Origin: Armatimonadota bacterium
Lineage (GTDB): Bacteria; Armatimonadota; UBA5829
Direction of reading: 5' to 3'
Length of the DNA: 33,608 bases
Assembly: GCA_012522555.1 (NCBI GenBank)
Contig: JAAYKG010000172.1
Coordinates: forward strand, 1-33,608
Part shown: positions 1-9,809 of the stretch, piece by piece
How positions within the stretch are numbered: position 1 is the first letter of the stretch
Layout: each line of letters begins with the position of its first letter
Notes under the pieces: model-generated
What the model was told of the DNA's origin: nothing
Databases searched by the model: none
Seen by the model: the letters and a program-made list of their open reading frames with translations, nothing else
Program-made: the position numbers and the translations under genes

Positions 1-113
1 TAGTAGTATGGCCCGCCTGCTTGCGCGACGCCTACCAGCATCACCGCCAGCAAGATGCAGGCGACGATAACGCTGGTGGGGATCCGCGCAAGCAATGTTG
101 ATTTCCCTTTCAT
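1..113 (-). CDS. N-terminus of a secreted/membrane protein with signal peptide (truncated by window edge)
   Basis: Reverse strand reads MKGKSTLLARIPTSVIVACILLAVMLVGVAQAGGPYY... (basic N-region, hydrophobic core, AQA-like cleavage site), open to the window edge, with AGGAGGG about 5 nt upstream of the ATG. Confidence 0.65.
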   Translation of the reverse strand, partial: MKGKSTLLARIPTSVIVACILLAVMLVGVAQAGGPYY

Positions 114-300
114 TATTACCCTCCTAATGGGATTTTTTTGCTCGATTTAAGCCCGACAGAATCCGTGCGAACCTCGCACGGACCCTGCTCAGGCAGGTAT
201 TTTCCGGTTTCCGGCCACAGAAACTTCGACCCGATCGTAGTTCAATCGCGGCTAATACCTCTACAAGTAGGTTTACCATGAGATAGCCCACCTGTCAACA
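114..300 (-). promoter_or_regulatory. Structured 5' leader / regulatory region of the secreted-protein gene
   Basis: Reverse-strand TTGACA (293-298) lies upstream. Perfect stems: TCCGTGCGA/TCGCACGGA (162-170/174-182), CCTGC/GCAGG (184-188/193-197), CCGG/CCGG (204-207/211-214), and a long-range AGGTATT/AATACCT (195-201/254-260). Confidence 0.35.
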
Positions 301-715
301 TGTATTTTATCAGGAGAGTATAGATTCTATTATTTTAGTGCGCTATATTTTGTTGTGATTATTGTTATATTCGGATTTCGCGAGGATCATACACGGAGAA
401 TGGCTGATAGCACTATAATATATATCACGTTTTATTCATCAGTTTTCGGCTTACTCACTGGTCGTTGGCGCAAAGCGGGGCTGGAGGTAACTGCCGGGAG
501 GCTCCCGGATAGCAGGTGACTATATATCGTCGTTTATGTTATTCTTAGCCTGATTACGGTCATATATACTCTGTATCGGACACAATGACTACAATGGCCT
601 AGCGTTTGCGCCGCGGCGGCAATTTACTAATCACTGCTCATCAGGAATATAAATTATTTCACACCGCATAAATAGTTGCTGCTCCCGACGAAAATCTCGA
701 AGGGAGCAGGCAAAA

Positions 716-1930
716 TCAGACTATGCAGGTGTCTGCAGGGGCGCCCCGAAGGGCTTTGATCTTTTTGGTCAACGCGGGCAAAACCTCAAAGAGATCGCCT
801 ACGAAACCGTGTGTGGCTATATCGAAAATTGGGGCTTCAGGGTCTTTGTTTATGGCGATAATCACATCGGCGCTCTTCATCCCGACCTGGTGCTGCACCG
901 CGCCGGATATCCCACAGGCGATGTAAAGCTTGGGGCAGACTGTTTTGCCGGTCTGGCCTACCTGATGAGCATACGGAATCCAACCAGCATCGACCGCCGC
1001 CCGGCTGGCGCCGACCGCCGCTCCAAGTTCGGCGGCCAGTTCGCGAATCATCTCAAAACCCTCCGGCCCGCCAAGCCCGCGACCACCGCTTATTATAATA
1101 TCGGCATCGACCAGATTGACCTTCTCGCCGAGGGTCTCTACGAACTCGATAAACTTCGAGCGAGAGCTGAACAGAGTCGGTTTGGGGGCGAGCTTGATGA
1201 CCTCAGCGGCGCCTTCGCAGCGTTTGGCGCTGGTCGGAAACACCTTATGCCGAACCGTCGCCATCTGCGGACGAGTATAGGGGCACAAAATAGTAGCCAT
1301 AATGTTGCCGCCGTAGGCTGGTCGAGTCTGATGCAACAGCCCATCCTCGCCGATCTCAAGACCGGTGCAGTCTGCAGTCAACCCCGTGTAAAGCTGAATC
1401 GCTACGCCGCTCATAAAACTTCGCCCGGTTGTAGTGGCTCCGGCGAGCACGATCTCCGGTTTATAATCCCGCATAACATCGGTCAGCACCCGGCAGTAGC
1501 GCTCCGAATCGTAAACCGCAAGCTCGGCGGCTTCATAAACATATACCTTATCGACCGGATACGACGCCAGTTCTTTGACCGCATCAGCGAGTTGGTCACC
1601 AAGGATAACCACGCTCAGCTCAGTGCCGCGATCCTTTGCCAACTGTCCGCCTATGTTAATCAATTCGAAGACCACCGGAGCGACTTTGCCGTCGCGCTGC
1701 TCACCAAACACCCAGACTCCCTTATACTTGTCAAGGTCTTCGGCGGCCTGCTTTTCTATCTCGATAGTGATTGCTTTGAATCGGCATGCGCTGACACAAG
1801 CCCCACACAATGTGCATTTTTCCAAGTCGATGACGGCGAGCTTATCTTTGACTTCAATCGCGCCTGTGGCACACGACTTCACGCACAGCGTGCAGCCATT
1901 ACATTTGGTCGGATCAACAAAAATCGACAT
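716..1930 (-). CDS. etfA: Electron transfer flavoprotein alpha subunit with N-terminal 2x[4Fe-4S] ferredoxin domain (bifurcating type)
   Basis: CNGCTLCVKSC and CTLCGACVSAC motifs at the N-terminus, then an ETF-alpha domain with the FAD-binding C-terminal region SGGRGLGGPEGF...GQTGKTVCPKLYIACGISGAVQHQVGM. Confidence 0.95.
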   Translation of the reverse strand: MSIFVDPTKCNGCTLCVKSCATGAIEVKDKLAVIDLEKCTLCGACVSACRFKAITIEIEKQAAEDLDKYKGVWVFGEQRDGKVAPVVFELINIGGQLAKDRGTELSVVILGDQLADAVKELASYPVDKVYVYEAAELAVYDSERYCRVLTDVMRDYKPEIVLAGATTTGRSFMSGVAIQLYTGLTADCTGLEIGEDGLLHQTRPAYGGNIMATILCPYTRPQMATVRHKVFPTSAKRCEGAAEVIKLAPKPTLFSSRSKFIEFVETLGEKVNLVDADIIISGGRGLGGPEGFEMIRELAAELGAAVGASRAAVDAGWIPYAHQVGQTGKTVCPKLYIACGISGAVQHQVGMKSADVIIAINKDPEAPIFDIATHGFVGDLFEVLPALTKKIKALRGAPADTCIV

Positions 1931-1931
1931 C

Positions 1932-2729
1932 TTAAACCACCTCCAGGCACTTCAGCGTGTCGTAGAGCTTGTCCACAAGCTCCGGCGCCTCGCCGGTTAT
2001 CTTCTCCCCGCCCTCTCTGCAAGGCGGAGTCATAATTTTGACCACTTGAGTCGGAGATCCGAGAAGCCCGACTTTATCTTCTGGGGTTTGTAGTTCCTCG
2101 GCCCCCCATTTGGTTATCTGTGCTTTTTTTGCCGCCATCTTGCCGCGCAGTGAAGCCGTTCTCGGCTCGTTGATCTCTTTGACCACAGTACACAGCGCCG
2201 GCAGCTTCAACTCCACGGTTTCGTAGCCTTCTTCGATCAATCGTTTGGCGACCATTTTTCTGGTATCTATAGACCTGATTTCGGCTATATAGGCGGTCTG
2301 GGCCATATCTAGATGGACTGCGATTCCCGGGCCGACCTGACCGGTATCTCCATCAATAGCCTGCATGCCGCAAAAGACGAGGTCAGGCTCGATTTTCTTT
2401 ATTGCCATTGCAAGCACATAGCTCGTGCACCACGTGTCGCTGCCCGCAAAAGCCCGGTCACTGAGCAGGATAGCTTCGTCTGCTCCCAGTGAAATCGCCT
2501 CTCGCAGGGCATCTTCGGCCTGCGGCGGGCCCATACTAATCACGGTTACGGTAGACTCCTCCCCTGCTTCCGCCATTTTCTCCTTAGTTCGAATCGCTTC
2601 CTCCAAGGCATAAAGATCGAACGGGTTGATCTGCGTCTCGACCCCCTCCCGGACCAGAGTGTTGGTCTCGGGATTGATCTTTACTTCGGTGGTACCGGGG
2701 ACTTGTTTAATGCAACAACATATCTTCAA
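1932..2729 (-). CDS. etfB: Electron transfer flavoprotein beta subunit
   Basis: MKICCCIKQVPGT...INPFDLYALEEA...GMQAIDGDTGQVGPGIA is typical EtfB. TTG start with AAGGTGAG upstream; 1 bp from etfA. Confidence 0.95.
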   Translation of the reverse strand: MKICCCIKQVPGTTEVKINPETNTLVREGVETQINPFDLYALEEAIRTKEKMAEAGEESTVTVISMGPPQAEDALREAISLGADEAILLSDRAFAGSDTWCTSYVLAMAIKKIEPDLVFCGMQAIDGDTGQVGPGIAVHLDMAQTAYIAEIRSIDTRKMVAKRLIEEGYETVELKLPALCTVVKEINEPRTASLRGKMAAKKAQITKWGAEELQTPEDKVGLLGSPTQVVKIMTPPCREGGEKITGEAPELVDKLYDTLKCLEVV

Positions 2730-2788
2730 AATAGCTCACCTTCAAAGACTTGCGATAAAATAGACCGAAAATCACTGCGGCCCAGGTA

Positions 2789-2817
2789 ATTGTAACTGGT
2801 TTGCCTGCCCTTCGCAA
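2789..2817 (-). promoter_or_regulatory. Sigma70-like promoter for etfBA
   Basis: Reverse strand TTGCGA - 17 nt - TACAAT upstream of the etfB start. Confidence 0.5.
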
Positions 2818-2852
2818 CTGCGATCGCCGATGTGAGTTGCGGAGATAGCTTA

Positions 2853-2895
2853 CCCCCTCATCCCCGCGGCTCACCTGTCGTGGGGGAGAGGGATA
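2853..2895. repeat. REP-like imperfect palindromic intergenic element
   Basis: CCCCCTCATCCCCGCGGCTCACCTGTCGTGGGGGAGAGGG has imperfect inverted arms. A related CCCTCTCC...GGGGTAGCT sequence occurs at about 22308-22331. Confidence 0.4.
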
Positions 2896-2975
2896 TATGG
2901 TTCCACTCTTTCGACTCGTGGAGATCGACTGACGGGTTCCATGATGGTGGGATTTGAGTTACAATAAGGTGTCCT

Positions 2976-3782
2976 ATGCCAAGGGTATCAATTATTGTGC
3001 CGGTATATTGTGCATCGGGAGAGCACGAAGATTTTCTGCGTGAAACGCTGTGTTCTGTGGCGGCGCAAAGCTTTCGCGACTGCGAACTTGTCATCGTTGA
3101 CGATTGTTCACCGATTGATATACGGCCGCTCGTTAATTCGGTCGCCGATCTGCCCACGGTCAGGATTCTGCGGAATCAGACAAATTTAAGACATGCAAAA
3201 TCGAGAAATGTGGGAATAAAGGCGGCAGAGGGGCAGCTTATCGCTTTTCTCGATCACGACGATATATGGCTGCCCGAGAAACTTGCGCGACAGGTGGAGA
3301 CGCTGGAGGCCAATCCCGATGCCGGAATGGTATTTTGTGATATGGAAGTCTTCGGACCGGACGCCGGCAGACTGCGTATTGATCAGAGGATCATTCCTGA
3401 AAGGCCGGATTTCTATTGGTTCGTGAGACACGGGAATTTCACGATCTCTGCAAGCGCTGTGATGGCGAAGCGGCGGTATTTACTCGACATCGGGCTGTTT
3501 GATAGCCGATATTCAACGTGTGACGACTTCGATGCGTGGCTTAAAATGCTGCTGGTCGCGCCGATTGTTCATATTCCCGAGAAGCTGGCTAAATATCGCC
3601 TGCACGGCGCAAACACCAGCTTTGCAGTCGATCGGTTGAATGACAACAAATTGTTGACTGCATTGATCTGGAAATATTGGAAGACTGCACCGTTAGCGAC
3701 TCGTTTGCGCCTGCTGCCGAGGCTTGCGCGAAAGCTCGTGGGCAGGGTATATTTTGCAATAGAACAGCGTAGGCCGTTTTAG
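2976..3782 (+). CDS. Glycosyltransferase family 2
   Basis: SIIVPVY...LRETLCSVAAQSFRDCELVIVDDCS...NVGIKAAEGQLIAFLDHDDIWLPEKL (GT-A fold, DHDD motif). Confidence 0.92.
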   Translation: MPRVSIIVPVYCASGEHEDFLRETLCSVAAQSFRDCELVIVDDCSPIDIRPLVNSVADLPTVRILRNQTNLRHAKSRNVGIKAAEGQLIAFLDHDDIWLPEKLARQVETLEANPDAGMVFCDMEVFGPDAGRLRIDQRIIPERPDFYWFVRHGNFTISASAVMAKRRYLLDIGLFDSRYSTCDDFDAWLKMLLVAPIVHIPEKLAKYRLHGANTSFAVDRLNDNKLLTALIWKYWKTAPLATRLRLLPRLARKLVGRVYFAIEQRRPF

Positions 3783-3802
3783 CAAAGAAAAGAGGGAATG
3801 AT

Positions 3803-5038
3803 ATGTCTGCTGGTTACAGTTCTGTGCTTATCACGGGCACAGAGTCGGATAATCCGTTTGCAATCGATATAGGGGTGTTTTGCGGACAGCTTACCGACAT
3901 AGCCGACGTCATCTCCCTGAAAACATTTGCCAACACAGAGTTTTGCCCCAGATTCATCTCCGACGAAAAAGATATGGAAGCCATCGGCAACAAGCTTAGC
4001 GGTTCAACCGTCGTTATGGTCTCGACCGCCTCTAATACTCTATCCAGAAATGAACTGGCGATGCGCACTATGCTTGTGGCTCGAGCGGCCAAAGACAACG
4101 GTTCCAGAAAAGTGATTTTAGTGGAGCCGGATCTGTTTTTCAGCGCCCAGGACAGAGGGCCGCGGCCGGAGCATGGGCAGATGACGTTCGACAGAAGCCC
4201 GGCAGATTTCAAGAAATTCGACGGCCAGCCATTTACCAGTCGATTTTACGCCCAGGCGCTGACATTGGCCGGGGTCGACGCCGTCATTACGGTTCACAAT
4301 CACTCGACGTCTGTGAAAAAGCTGTTCAGAGAAGTAATGCGAGGGGAGTTCGTCAATCTTAACCCGGCCGAAGTGTTCGCGGATTATATTCGCAACTCGG
4401 ATGTCGCTCCGGGATTGGTGAGCGGAGCAGGGCTGCTGGTGTGTGCGCCGGATGCCGGGGCGAGAGAATTCGCCACACAGGTTTTCGACCACCTCCATGC
4501 TGATACTGCGGGTTTGCTGTATTTTGCAAAACAGCGGACCGATGAGCGTAATGTGTCGAGTATGATATCCCCGGAATCGCCCTGTCCGGTTGAATCGATC
4601 AAAGGCAAGGACGTGATCGTCTTCGACGACATGGTTCGTACTGGCAACACCATAAAGGAGTGCTGCCGGCTGCTTAAAGAAGCTGGAGCGGGACGGGTTG
4701 TGTTTTTTGTGACACATTTCTATTCATCCCCTGAGGTTCGGGAAACACTCGCCACTCAGGCGGTAGATGAGATCGTGACTACCAACACCATTCCGTCTAT
4801 ACTTAACCGCGACATGCAGGGCAGGCTGCGGCGCAAATTGACCGTTCTGAAGCTGGAAAAATGGATAGCGGACTACACAATGCGCTATATCGGTCAACAA
4901 CCGAGCAAATTGGATGGGATCACTTACACTATAGATATGTCCTCCAAAAACCCTCGATGGAGGGTGGAAACAGATCATTTGATCAGGACCATCGATGTGC
5001 AGCCGGAGCTGGATTTTTCATCGCGCTCTGAAGTTTAG
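3803..5038 (+). CDS. Divergent ribose-phosphate pyrophosphokinase (PRPP synthetase)-like / phosphoribosyltransferase-fold protein
   Basis: PRPP-loop-like VIVFDDMVRTGNTI; two-domain Prs-like layout (FSAQDR vs YARQDR; VDAVITVHNHS vs VDxVLTVDLHA). SD-like AGAGGG upstream of the ATG. Confidence 0.8.
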   Translation: MSAGYSSVLITGTESDNPFAIDIGVFCGQLTDIADVISLKTFANTEFCPRFISDEKDMEAIGNKLSGSTVVMVSTASNTLSRNELAMRTMLVARAAKDNGSRKVILVEPDLFFSAQDRGPRPEHGQMTFDRSPADFKKFDGQPFTSRFYAQALTLAGVDAVITVHNHSTSVKKLFREVMRGEFVNLNPAEVFADYIRNSDVAPGLVSGAGLLVCAPDAGAREFATQVFDHLHADTAGLLYFAKQRTDERNVSSMISPESPCPVESIKGKDVIVFDDMVRTGNTIKECCRLLKEAGAGRVVFFVTHFYSSPEVRETLATQAVDEIVTTNTIPSILNRDMQGRLRRKLTVLKLEKWIADYTMRYIGQQPSKLDGITYTIDMSSKNPRWRVETDHLIRTIDVQPELDFSSRSEV

Positions 5039-5078
5039 GTGATTAGCGCCAACATCGCATTCAAGCGCCGATATTCGT

Positions 5079-5108
5079 TTGCGGCCGGCAATGGGTGGAT
5101 GCTATAAT
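5079..5108 (+). promoter_or_regulatory. Candidate promoter for cdsA
   Basis: TTGCGG - 18 nt - TATAAT, about 52 nt upstream of the cdsA ATG. Confidence 0.45.
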
Positions 5109-5159
5109 GCCGATAGACAAAAACGTTGACCGAGGTTTTTCAGGGAGTAGCGTGAAACG

Positions 5160-6035
5160 ATGCTGATACGGATTCTGACTGGGGCGGTGGGCATTCCGCT
5201 CGCTGTCATCCTTATCTTCGTTCCACATGGCCTGCCGTTTGCTGTGGCGATGGGGGCCATCTCTGTGGCCGGAGTGATGGAGTTCTATAGAGGGGTTCGC
5301 AAGATAGGCGCTCGCCCAGTGGAATGGGCAGGGCTGCTTGCTGTGCTCTTTTTTGTATTTTCCGCTCGCACATTTCGTTATTCCGATGGAACGACCATCG
5401 GGGCAATTTTTCCCACCGCGCTTACTTTGCTGCTGATTTTATCGTTTTGCGTGGAGATGATTCGCAGCGAGCGCTCCCCGATTGTCAACGTTGGAACCAC
5501 TGTATTCGGCGCCATATATGTCGGCTGGCTTATATCTCATCTCGTCGTTTTGCGAGGAGTTTGGCTGGAAGGACTGACAGTCGCTCCGAAGGTTGTGCAG
5601 ATTGGGCAGTTCAAGCCGGAGGTAGGCGCGTGTCTGGTGATGATGACGTTCTTATGCACGTGGGCGTGCGATACCAGTGCGTATTTTTTTGGAAGGGCGT
5701 TCGGCAAGACCAAAATTGCCCCCAAGCTTAGTCCTAACAAGACAATTGAAGGCTCGATTGCGGGATTGGTCGGCACGGTGGTCGTAGCCATGCTTGCGGG
5801 TTGGGTGATACATCTGCCGTGGTATCATACTCTTGCGATGGGAGTAGTGTTTGGTGTGCTCAGTCAACTCGGAGATCTCTCCGAATCGTCGATTAAGCGC
5901 GAGCTTAAAATTAAAGATTTCGGCACTATCGTTCCCGGCCACGGTGGTATCCTCGATCGCTTCGACAGCCTCCTCTTCACAGGCCCGGCGGCATATTACT
6001 ATACGGTGCTGTTTCTTCAACACTGGCCTAAGTAG
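5160..6035 (+). CDS. cdsA: Phosphatidate cytidylyltransferase (CDP-diglyceride synthase)
   Basis: Polytopic membrane protein with CdsA signature LGDLSESSIKRELKIKDFGTIVPGHGGILDRFDSLLFTGP. Confidence 0.96.
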   Translation: MLIRILTGAVGIPLAVILIFVPHGLPFAVAMGAISVAGVMEFYRGVRKIGARPVEWAGLLAVLFFVFSARTFRYSDGTTIGAIFPTALTLLLILSFCVEMIRSERSPIVNVGTTVFGAIYVGWLISHLVVLRGVWLEGLTVAPKVVQIGQFKPEVGACLVMMTFLCTWACDTSAYFFGRAFGKTKIAPKLSPNKTIEGSIAGLVGTVVVAMLAGWVIHLPWYHTLAMGVVFGVLSQLGDLSESSIKRELKIKDFGTIVPGHGGILDRFDSLLFTGPAAYYYTVLFLQHWPK

Positions 6036-7445
<1,410 letters not shown>

Positions 7446-7458
7446 TTCCATCTGTGTG

Positions 7459-7487
7459 ATCCCTCCGGGAGGTGTTCTCGGAGGGAT
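7459..7487 (+). terminator. Rho-independent terminator after eno
   Basis: ATCCCTCCG...CGGAGGGAT 9-bp perfect stem, then TGTTTC. Confidence 0.7.
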
Positions 7488-7581
7488 TGTTTCATCGGCA
7501 GGCATCTGGTCTCTTGTAAAGCCCATTAGTGGATTTCCCGAAAAATCTGCACGAGATAAGTTCCTTACAAGGAGAGCCGTT

Positions 7582-9744
7582 ATGAACTTTGATGCGATTA
7601 CCCGCCGCGAATTTATTGCCTCAGCGGGATTAGGCGTTGCTGCCGCTATGCTGCCGTCTTTTGCCGCTTCGAACAAGCCCGCATACGCTTTGGAAGAATC
7701 CGGCACACACCCGTATAGGCCATATACACTGTCCCCATATGACAAGGGGATGATGATCGAAGACGCCTGGCCGACGATTTTTTTCGGCGATGAAACTATT
7801 GGCGAGATTAAGCGCAAAGTTGCGAAGTTGGATTGGGCGAAAAAAGCGGTGGCGCGAATGGTGAAAGAGGCGGAAGGGGTTATGCTCAAGGGACCTCAGC
7901 TTCCCGTAGAGCGGGCGGGCTGGCGGCATGATTTCTATTCTCGCGCTACTGGAGAGCACCTGTTGTATGATCCCGACTCGTGCGACAAATTTCTCGACCC
8001 GTCGACGGGCAAATACGAATATGATGAGGCTCAGCGCAGAGCGTGGGCGCTGCTGACCCACGAGCGAACATTTCGGATGATGCGCAGCGTGGGGGTATTG
8101 TATGGCGTAACGGGAGATGAGCGATATGCGAGCTGGATTGCCGATGGGATGCGCCAGGCTGTGGAATATTTCAAGCACGACGAATTTATGAAAGGCAGCG
8201 CGTTATATTTTCAGGCGCTGTATGACGCGGCCATATTGATGATCCTGGCTAATATTTTTAGCCTCACAAAAAACAGCAGCGCCTATAGCAAGCAGGATGT
8301 TGAGAACATTCGTGTTGGGATATTCGAGAAAGATATGGGCGAGATGCTTGATTTCCTGTCGAAGAACCCTGGCGGCAATATGTCTTGTTATGTCGCTGGG
8401 GCATTGGCGTGCTCGGGGCGGGTCTTCGAGCGTGACGATTGGACGAATGCGGCCACTGGGGAGTCGTCCGGGGCCAGAACGCTGCTTACCACAAGCTTAT
8501 ATCAAGACAAAGAGAAGAAAACCGACGGACTATGGCATGAGGGCACCATGTTTTATCATTTTTATTCGATGTGCCCATTGGTGACTGTGCGTGAGCAGGC
8601 GGTAAAGATGAACGATCCTATTATTAAGGATGCTGCTCTGTGGAGCCGATTCGAGGAGATGTTCGCTGCGCCGGTCGCGTTGGTTGATGAAAGGCTTCGA
8701 CTGCCTTTGATTGGAGATCTCGGCGCGCCGAAGGTTATGAACTTAGCCGCATATCGACACCTGTATGAGTATGCGGCGGGGCAGATCAATTTTGAGCGTT
8801 TCGGGCCAATATTGGCGGCGATCTACGAGCGCAGCAAAGCGATGCGTGGAGAGATGTCGGCTTTGGCGTTTGGACCGGATTCGCTGCCGAAACCTGGGGG
8901 AACCCCGAAAAAGAGCACGCTTCTGCCCTGCGCGGAGATTGGAACGTTTCGCTGTGGTTCACTGCAAGTATTGTTCCGCGCGGGGAGATATCGCGGCGGA
9001 CACGATCATCCGGATAAACTACAGATCACCCTCAGCGCATTCGGCCAGCCTATATCCCCTGATCTGGGAACACCCGGATATTCGATTTTGCCGATAGTGC
9101 AGCACTACCATCGAGCCACTGTGGCGCATAACACATTGTTCAGCGATGAGACGCACCTCAAAGGAACCTCTGTTCTCGAATGGCGTGGTGATGAGGAAAA
9201 TCCGCGAGCGAGAGCAAGTGTGGTCGATGAGGGGGTGCGATATCAGCGAACGGTTTTCTTTTCGCCGCCATATGTTGTGCTGCTGGATGAGTATTCTTCA
9301 GACGACGATCATCGGTTCGGTTGGGCGTATCATTCGTATGGTAAGCTGAGTGTTGCGTCGCCAACCCTCGAAGGTGGGTCGAAAGAGCTGCTGGGGATGC
9401 CGGCTTTGCGGAGCGATGGCCCATTTTCTATGCTCACCGATCGATTCAGCGGGGCGACTTCCGGCTCGATTAGGGGTATTTGGAATGTGTCGCGGGCAAT
9501 CAAGCTGCATTTGCTGTCGGTGGCAGACGCGCCTACTGAGGTTACTTGCTGCAAGTCGATAGGAAACCCGAACACGGATAATTTAGACTGCCTTATATTG
9601 CGCTCACCCGGCAAATCGCTGCGAATAGCGACTGTGCTGGAACCATCACGAGTTGACAGCACCCTCGAGTCGGTGAAATTCGAGGATATCTCAGTTGCGG
9701 TAGGGCTGAGGGGCGGGGGCAGACGGATTTACACGTGGGATTGA
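7582..9744 (+). CDS. Heparinase II/III-like protein with twin-arginine signal
   Basis: MNFDAITRREFIASAGLGVAAAMLPSFA (Tat-like motif), C-terminal RAGRYRGGHDHPDKLQITLSAFGQPISPDLGTPGYS...HYHRATVAHNTL. Start at 7582 preceded by AAGGAGAG. Confidence 0.85.
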   Translation: MNFDAITRREFIASAGLGVAAAMLPSFAASNKPAYALEESGTHPYRPYTLSPYDKGMMIEDAWPTIFFGDETIGEIKRKVAKLDWAKKAVARMVKEAEGVMLKGPQLPVERAGWRHDFYSRATGEHLLYDPDSCDKFLDPSTGKYEYDEAQRRAWALLTHERTFRMMRSVGVLYGVTGDERYASWIADGMRQAVEYFKHDEFMKGSALYFQALYDAAILMILANIFSLTKNSSAYSKQDVENIRVGIFEKDMGEMLDFLSKNPGGNMSCYVAGALACSGRVFERDDWTNAATGESSGARTLLTTSLYQDKEKKTDGLWHEGTMFYHFYSMCPLVTVREQAVKMNDPIIKDAALWSRFEEMFAAPVALVDERLRLPLIGDLGAPKVMNLAAYRHLYEYAAGQINFERFGPILAAIYERSKAMRGEMSALAFGPDSLPKPGGTPKKSTLLPCAEIGTFRCGSLQVLFRAGRYRGGHDHPDKLQITLSAFGQPISPDLGTPGYSILPIVQHYHRATVAHNTLFSDETHLKGTSVLEWRGDEENPRARASVVDEGVRYQRTVFFSPPYVVLLDEYSSDDDHRFGWAYHSYGKLSVASPTLEGGSKELLGMPALRSDGPFSMLTDRFSGATSGSIRGIWNVSRAIKLHLLSVADAPTEVTCCKSIGNPNTDNLDCLILRSPGKSLRIATVLEPSRVDSTLESVKFEDISVAVGLRGGGRRIYTWD

Positions 9745-9809
9745 GCGAGTATGTAAAGTCGCCGTTTTCACGCCGCGCGAGTGGGTAATCTCGTATCGGA
9801 GGTGAGAAA

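Noticed and set aside
809-2035. 408-aa plus-strand ORF opposite etfA, and other long antisense ORFs (e.g. 23856-24854, 25815-26966, 31460-32422)
   Set aside because: Each lies antisense to a strongly recognisable gene and its translation shows no family motifs. Such shadow ORFs are expected from codon-usage bias.
2937-2976. Near-leaderless start of the GT2 gene (TTCCAT-N17-TACAAT, 10 nt before ATG)
   Set aside because: An SD-like AAGGTG lies between, and the -35 is weak, so it is not separable from a normal short leader.
7456-7581. N-terminal extension of the heparinase-like ORF
   Set aside because: It overlaps the eno terminator; the Tat signal and AAGGAG SD fix the start at 7582.
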